From Bdellovibrionaceae bacterium UBA5009 (GTDB taxonomy: Bacteria; Bdellovibrionota; Bdellovibrionia; Bdellovibrionales; Bdellovibrionaceae): 8,169 nt of DNA. The position numbers were made by a program, and so were the translations under genes. The stretch is taken from positions 1 through 8,169 of the forward strand of contig DGYJ01000126.1 of the NCBI GenBank assembly GCA_002396665.1. Direction: 5' to 3'. Below are positions 4,073-8,169 of this stretch, piece after piece. The notes under the pieces are model-generated. The model saw only the letters and a list, made by a program, of their open reading frames with translations, was not told where the DNA came from and ran no database searches. The first letter of the stretch is position 1. Each line of letters begins with the position of its first letter.

Positions 4073-6430
4073 ATGGGTATTGCGTTGAAAAAATATAAGA
4101 AAGACCTTGTTTCAATTCTATGGTTTGCGGCCGCACTTTTTCTAACCCTGTCATTGTATAGCTTTAATCCCAATGATCCTTCCTTTAACTCGCTTGGACG
4201 GGGCTTTAAATCCGTGAACCTCTGTGGGGTCTTTGGTTCTTTTCTTTCGGATGGCTTTTTTCAACTTTTTGGCTTGGCCGCTTGGTTTTTACCCATCGTC
4301 TTTGCTAAGCAGGCCTATGATACCTTTACTAAAAATGGCCATGACGAACGATTAAGACTGATCTGGACAGGCCTTGTCGTGTTCTTGATTTCGACAATGT
4401 TTGGCTTTTACTTACCGGAATCCAAGTTTTTTGAACAAAAGGTCCTTGCGGGCGGCATAGTTGGTATGGGTTTGTCAAAAATCATGGTGCAAATGTTTAA
4501 CTCGGCCGGCGTGCAAATCATTCTGTGGTCTTTGACCCTGGTGATGGCGATTTTCTACTTCGATAAAAATATTCAAGAGCTTTTCCGTGGACCCCAACTG
4601 GCATTTCAGTTTGTTCAAGGGCTATCGTTGTGGAAAAACCTGTGGATTAAAAAACCTTCTGTTTTGAGCCAAGCCCTTAGAGCCCGCCAAAAAGAAGAAA
4701 AAAAGACCATGCAGTTCATTGAAGACGAAGAGGCCGCTTCAGAGCCCAAACAGACCCCCATCGTCGAGCAAAGATTGAAAGAAAAAATAGAAGAGGGCCC
4801 CTCTGACGTTGATCTTGATCAAGATTTGGACGAGGCCCATGATTTCGCCCCGAAAAATCTACCAAAACGAAAAGTCATTATGAAGGCGAAGCCACCACGT
4901 CGGGTAGAAAATTGGGAAATGCCTAAGATGTCTTTGCTGGAAGACCCACCCTTACTTCGTTTCCGAGTCGATGAAAAAGAAATCAAACGAAAAGCTGAAA
5001 TCCTTACCGATAAGCTGAAAAACTTTAATATCGAAGGCCATATTGTCGACGCAAAGCCAGGCCCACTGGTTACTATGTACGAATTTAAGCCCAATGCCGA
5101 TGTTAAGCTAAGTAAAATCACTGAGCTTCAAGACGATTTATCCTTGGCGCTAAGTAGTGAATCCCTGCGGGTTATTGCTCCGATTCCAGGCCGTGATGTT
5201 GTGGGGATCGAGACCTCAAACATCAAACGTGAAACTGTTTACTACAAGGACCTTCTGGCTGAAGACAGTTTTTGGAATGATGATCTGAAACTACCTATTG
5301 CCCTGGGTCGGCAGGTGAATGGCGAGCCCCGTATTGTGGATTTAAGAAAAATGCCCCACTTGTTGGTTGCCGGAACGACGGGATCAGGGAAGTCTGTACT
5401 TATAACTTCAATTATTACGGGTCTGTTATTTAAACATTCTCCAAAAACATTAAAGTTGATCCTGGTGGATCCTAAACAGGTGGATTTGGCTGCGTTTTCA
5501 AAGGTTCCGCATTTGATTATGCCCCCAGTGACCGAACCCAAAAAGGCGGTCTCGGCATTAAAGTGGGCGATTCGCGAAATGGAAAAGCGTTATAAATCCA
5601 TGAGTAAGTTCGGCGCCCGCGGCCTTGAAAGTTACAATGAAATTGTTGGCAAATTCACATCTGATCAACTGCAAGAGCACGAAAAAATCAATCAAGAGTA
5701 CGAATCCCAAGGGGCCATGAAGCTTGAGCAGTACTATTATACTCCACAGCCGTACATCGTTATCGTTGTTGAAGAGTTTGGTGATCTTATGGCCGTCGAC
5801 AAACAAAACGTTGAGCATGGGGTTGTGCGCTTGGCTCAAATGGCAAGGGCGTGCGGTATTCACTTAATCTTAGCTATGCAGTCGCCAAGAAAAGAAGTGG
5901 TGACGGGATTGATTAAAACAAATATCCCTGGCCGAGTGGGCTTAAAAGTAGCCAGCAAAATGGATTCACGAATTATTTTAGATGAAGGCGGCGCCGAGCG
6001 CTTACTTCCCAATGGGGATATGTTGTTTCTAGCCCCAGGGATTGCCAAACCCATGAGGCATCATGGGCCCTATCTTTCTGAAAACGAAATCAACGGCGTT
6101 GCTAAACACTGGTCCGATCAATCTGAACCTGAATATGATGCCTTAGCTATGAAGATCATGGATGGATTTTCAACGGACTCGACGGGTGGTGATGTTGGTG
6201 GTGGATCTTTTGATTCAGACACAGAAGAGTATGACGAAATGTATGATCAAATCTTGTCTTGGACCTCTGGGCAAAAAGAGGTCAGTGCTTCGTTACTGCA
6301 AAGGCGCTTTAGGCTTGGTTATCCACGGGCCGCTAGAATCATAGAGATCATGGAAAAAGAGGGCGTTGTCAGCGGCGCCAGTGGAAGCAAGGCGCGTCAG
6401 GTGCTTGTCAATTCTTACAAAGAAACCTAG
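4073..6430 (+). CDS. ftsK: FtsK/SpoIIIE-family DNA translocase
   Basis: FtsK is a septal membrane-anchored motor that pumps DNA to clear chromosomes from the division site and guide dimer resolution. The protein has 785 residues, close to SpoIIIE and much shorter than E. coli FtsK. Four or five N-terminal membrane helices lie between residues 13 and 163. A short charged linker (about 200-285) has basic and acidic patches. The alpha domain follows (about 290-400), then the RecA-like motor with Walker A AGTTGSGKS (433-441), DPKQVDL (466-472) and RLAQMARACGIHL (586-598). The C-terminal gamma winged helix (about 715-785; LLQRRFRLGYPRAARII) is the DNA-reading module that recognises polar KOPS-type sequences. 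Two motor motifs are unusual: the Walker B region is VVEEFGD (565-571) where VDEFAD is usual, and AMQSPR (601-606) replaces ATQRPS. Activity is probably kept, since the rest is well conserved, but it could be a paralogue. It heads a four-gene cluster. Confidence 0.95.
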   Translation: MGIALKKYKKDLVSILWFAAALFLTLSLYSFNPNDPSFNSLGRGFKSVNLCGVFGSFLSDGFFQLFGLAAWFLPIVFAKQAYDTFTKNGHDERLRLIWTGLVVFLISTMFGFYLPESKFFEQKVLAGGIVGMGLSKIMVQMFNSAGVQIILWSLTLVMAIFYFDKNIQELFRGPQLAFQFVQGLSLWKNLWIKKPSVLSQALRARQKEEKKTMQFIEDEEAASEPKQTPIVEQRLKEKIEEGPSDVDLDQDLDEAHDFAPKNLPKRKVIMKAKPPRRVENWEMPKMSLLEDPPLLRFRVDEKEIKRKAEILTDKLKNFNIEGHIVDAKPGPLVTMYEFKPNADVKLSKITELQDDLSLALSSESLRVIAPIPGRDVVGIETSNIKRETVYYKDLLAEDSFWNDDLKLPIALGRQVNGEPRIVDLRKMPHLLVAGTTGSGKSVLITSIITGLLFKHSPKTLKLILVDPKQVDLAAFSKVPHLIMPPVTEPKKAVSALKWAIREMEKRYKSMSKFGARGLESYNEIVGKFTSDQLQEHEKINQEYESQGAMKLEQYYYTPQPYIVIVVEEFGDLMAVDKQNVEHGVVRLAQMARACGIHLILAMQSPRKEVVTGLIKTNIPGRVGLKVASKMDSRIILDEGGAERLLPNGDMLFLAPGIAKPMRHHGPYLSENEINGVAKHWSDQSEPEYDALAMKIMDGFSTDSTGGDVGGGSFDSDTEEYDEMYDQILSWTSGQKEVSASLLQRRFRLGYPRAARIIEIMEKEGVVSGASGSKARQVLVNSYKET

Positions 6431-6439
6431 TCTGTTGGG

Positions 6440-7288
6440 ATGAAACTTAAGCCAATTCCTGGGTTCCTTATTTTTTTCGCAATTCTATTTTCCCACCCAG
6501 GGCTGACAGCAAAGACAAATAAAAAAACAACTCCCAAGGTCAACTCTATTTCAAATGAAGAAGATCTTATTCAAAAGGCACAAAATCTAATTCTACAAAA
6601 AGATCGCCCCCAGGCGATTATGATTTTAGTGAAGGCCATAAATCAAACAACCTCTAAAAACGAAAACATCGAGCTTCGCAAAAATTTAGAAGACATCAGC
6701 TCACTTTTTTTAAACGACAAAACCCAGCAAATCTACGAATCGACCCTGTCGAACAAACGCAAAGATATTGCAACTGCGACACAAAAAATGCTGGAAATTT
6801 CAAGGGTAGAGCCCGATCACAATTTAATTTTATCCGAGCTTGCCCGAATGATGATTATTAAAAAAGATTGTCAACAGGCCTATGAATTAATGGATGCCCA
6901 GTTGAAAAAAAATCCCTTTGATGAAATTTACAATCTGACGGCGGCCCAATCTTTAGCCTGTCTTGGGAATAAATTAGAATTTGATAAAATAAGGACTAAA
7001 ATTGATTTTAAAAAGTCTAACTATAAATCGGAATGGTTATTTTTAGATCTTGAAAACTATTTTAAAGATGGTAACAAAATTAAAATTAAAGACACTTTGG
7101 CAGATTTTAAAAAGCTAGATCCACAAAACCCAAGTGTTTATTATTTTGAGGCCAGACTTCAGGGTTTACAAAAACAATCAGCTCAAGCGCAAATCGAAAA
7201 ATACAATCAAGAGTGTAAAAACTTAACTTCGGCGCAGTTTAGAAAATATCTTTTTAACCCAAGCCTTTGTTTGCCTGTGAAGGAATAA
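6440..7288 (+). CDS. secreted TPR-like protein of unknown function
   Basis: The product has 282 residues. It starts with a signal peptide: basic MKLK, a hydrophobic core (about 8-19) and a probable signal peptidase I site after LTA at residue 24, so export to the periplasm is likely. A Lys/Thr-rich linker follows. The rest is helical, with degenerate TPR-like units at about 40-69 (EDLIQKAQNLILQKDRPQAI), 128-158 (ELARMMIIKKDCQQAYELM) and 230-260 (YYFEARLQGLQ). Such repeats usually bind other proteins. Four cysteines (144, 174 and two near the C-terminus) could form disulfides in the periplasm. The start is 9 nt after ftsK, with only TTGGG directly before it and no good Shine-Dalgarno sequence, so translation may depend on coupling with ftsK. 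The next gene begins 3 nt after the stop. Its place between ftsK and the LptM-like gene hints at an envelope or division role, but this is inference. Confidence 0.8.
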   Translation: MKLKPIPGFLIFFAILFSHPGLTAKTNKKTTPKVNSISNEEDLIQKAQNLILQKDRPQAIMILVKAINQTTSKNENIELRKNLEDISSLFLNDKTQQIYESTLSNKRKDIATATQKMLEISRVEPDHNLILSELARMMIIKKDCQQAYELMDAQLKKNPFDEIYNLTAAQSLACLGNKLEFDKIRTKIDFKKSNYKSEWLFLDLENYFKDGNKIKIKDTLADFKKLDPQNPSVYYFEARLQGLQKQSAQAQIEKYNQECKNLTSAQFRKYLFNPSLCLPVKE

Positions 7289-7291
7289 TTT

Positions 7292-7489
7292 ATGAAAAGA
7301 ATGGGAACTGTTCATTTGATATTTTTAGGACTTCAGTTGTTGATGCCCGGATGCGGGGTGAAAGGTAAACCAATGCCACCCCTTGTTCCACCGCCAATCT
7401 ACAATGAACAGGAGCAAGCCAAAGAAGATCAAAAAGCTAAACCTGCTGCAAAGTTGAAATCTGATAATAATGAAAAACAAAAAAAATAG
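7292..7489 (+). CDS. LptM-like (YifL-type) small outer-membrane lipoprotein
   Basis: The product has 65 residues: a short signal peptide (MKR, then a hydrophobic core to residue 18) with a lipobox ending at Cys21 (LLMPGC), then GCGVKGKPMPP and a proline-rich, later Lys/Gln-rich tail. The GCGxKG-PxxP pattern directly after the lipid-modified cysteine is the hallmark of E. coli LptM (YifL), which helps LptD fold into the lipopolysaccharide export complex. In E. coli yifL is also directly upstream of dapF, so the gene order supports the call. The lipobox is slightly off consensus, with Met at -3 and Pro at -2. AAGGA (7280-7284) sits 7 nt before the ATG, the best ribosome binding site in this cluster. 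The 3' end overlaps dapF by 20 nt across a run of eight A. I leave the symbol empty because only the short motif and context support it. Confidence 0.8.
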   Translation: MKRMGTVHLIFLGLQLLMPGCGVKGKPMPPLVPPPIYNEQEQAKEDQKAKPAAKLKSDNNEKQKK

Positions 7490-8169
7490 CGTCTATGACG
7501 GGGCAGAAAACACCTTTATCTTAAGCTCTGGTGCGCCAACGGAAGCACAGAAAAGCCCAATATGGATTCAGTCCGAATGCAAAAAAAATAATGTGGATGG
7601 AATTTTATTTTTAGAAAGTATTCAAAATAAATTCAAATGGCACTTTTTTAATTCTGATGGGTCGACTGCAGAAATGTGCGGCAATGCGGCCCGGTGTGCG
7701 ACTCAGTTTTTACATGAAGAAGAAAATATCAAAACGCCCATCGATTTTTTAACCCAGGCAGGCCCTGTTCAGGGACTTATTAAAGAGAACAAATACTGTG
7801 TGGTTATGCCGTCGGTAAATGTTATAAATTCTAAAATGGATTTTCCTGAAATTGCTCCAAAGGAAATTCTTTTTTTTGTGAACACAGGGGTTCCGCACTT
7901 GGTTTGGGACTTGTCACAAAAAACCAATCAATTATTTGAAGACAAAAAAAATTGGTTAGCGACTATTCGCCAACTGCGTAAAGCAAATACTTTAGGTCCC
8001 GGGGGGGCAAATGTCACTTTGGTGACGCTGTCTTCCGGTGGTAAAAAAGCCGTCACCTTTGAGCGCGGGGTAGAGGATTTTACACAGGCCTGCGGAACTG
8101 GGGCAGTTGCTGCAGCAATTTATTTTCAAATGATAGATCATAAAACAAGACAAGAGATTGACATGCCCG
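7470..8169 (+). CDS. dapF: diaminopimelate epimerase DapF (3' end outside the window)
   Basis: DapF interconverts LL- and meso-diaminopimelate in the cytoplasm, supplying meso-DAP for peptidoglycan and lysine. The 233 residues present cover most of a family length of about 270-280. The two catalytic cysteines are seen: Cys70 in SDGSTAEMCGNAARC and Cys208 in ERGVEDFTQACGTGA (residues 198-212). The TGVPHLVW stretch (139-146) matches the conserved NPHLV region, and LGPGGANVTLV (175-185) matches the usual FPxGxNV segment. Differences from the usual motifs: CGNAAR for CGNGAR, and GAENTFI at the N-terminus for GxGNDF. The ATG at 7470 is the only start that keeps the N-terminal strand. It overlaps the lipoprotein gene by 20 nt and has no clear Shine-Dalgarno sequence, so translational coupling is likely. 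It is the fourth gene in the ftsK cluster. Confidence 0.94.
   Translation, partial: MKNKKNSVYDGAENTFILSSGAPTEAQKSPIWIQSECKKNNVDGILFLESIQNKFKWHFFNSDGSTAEMCGNAARCATQFLHEEENIKTPIDFLTQAGPVQGLIKENKYCVVMPSVNVINSKMDFPEIAPKEILFFVNTGVPHLVWDLSQKTNQLFEDKKNWLATIRQLRKANTLGPGGANVTLVTLSSGGKKAVTFERGVEDFTQACGTGAVAAAIYFQMIDHKTRQEIDMP

Noticed and set aside
5558..5863. Open frame opposite ftsK
   Set aside because: The conserved FtsK motor is encoded on the other strand here; this and those at 4819-5121, 5242-5541 and 5860-6054 are shadows.
6319..6327. TTATCCACG, one mismatch from a DnaA box
   Set aside because: A single isolated copy inside the conserved FtsK gamma-domain coding sequence; no cluster of boxes and no AT-rich unwinding region around it.
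1..8169. CRISPR arrays, tRNA or rRNA genes, insertion sequences
   Set aside because: Reading both strands showed no regularly spaced direct repeats, no cloverleaf-like genes, and no transposase with terminal inverted repeats.

Overview
The window most likely comes from a member of the Bdellovibrionota (Bdellovibrio-like) or a nearby deltaproteobacterial lineage. This is an inference from gene content and style: a Gram-negative with an LptM-type lipoprotein and DapF, a full-length Fis-type DNA-binding protein beside dnaB, an SpoIIIE-sized FtsK, and moderately AT-rich coding sequence. I could not search databases, so the taxon is a suggestion.

Left part (1-1434, + strand) looks accessory. It opens with the 3' end of an Rhs/YD-repeat polymorphic toxin-type gene: the conserved core and its closing DPDG motif are present, followed by a short glycine/alanine-rich hydrophobic C-terminal region. 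Eight bases later comes a 66-residue two-helix membrane protein with a glycine zipper, in the position normally held by a cognate immunity gene. After a 227-bp non-coding gap there is a very AT-rich gene for a three-helix membrane protein with a possible bacterial PH-like domain.

Middle part (1442-3968, - strand) is core genome. Read in the transcription direction it is queE (radical-SAM enzyme of 7-deazaguanine/queuosine synthesis), fis (nucleoid/transcription factor) and dnaB (replicative helicase). A possible hairpin terminator lies between queE and fis, and an inverted repeat lies in the fis-dnaB gap.

Right part (4073-8169, + strand) is a tight gene cluster transcribed divergently from queE: ftsK (DNA translocase), a secreted TPR-like protein, an LptM-like lipoprotein, and dapF (diaminopimelate epimerase, cut by the window end). 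Gaps of 9 and 3 nt and a 20-nt overlap suggest one operon linking chromosome segregation and division with envelope assembly. The FtsK motor has unusual substitutions in its Walker B and nearby motifs, and DapF has substitutions in its N-terminal and first active-site motifs.

The most interesting candidate for an undescribed system is the Rhs C-terminus with its small glycine-zipper membrane partner at 1-685. No tRNA, rRNA, CRISPR array or insertion sequence was seen.
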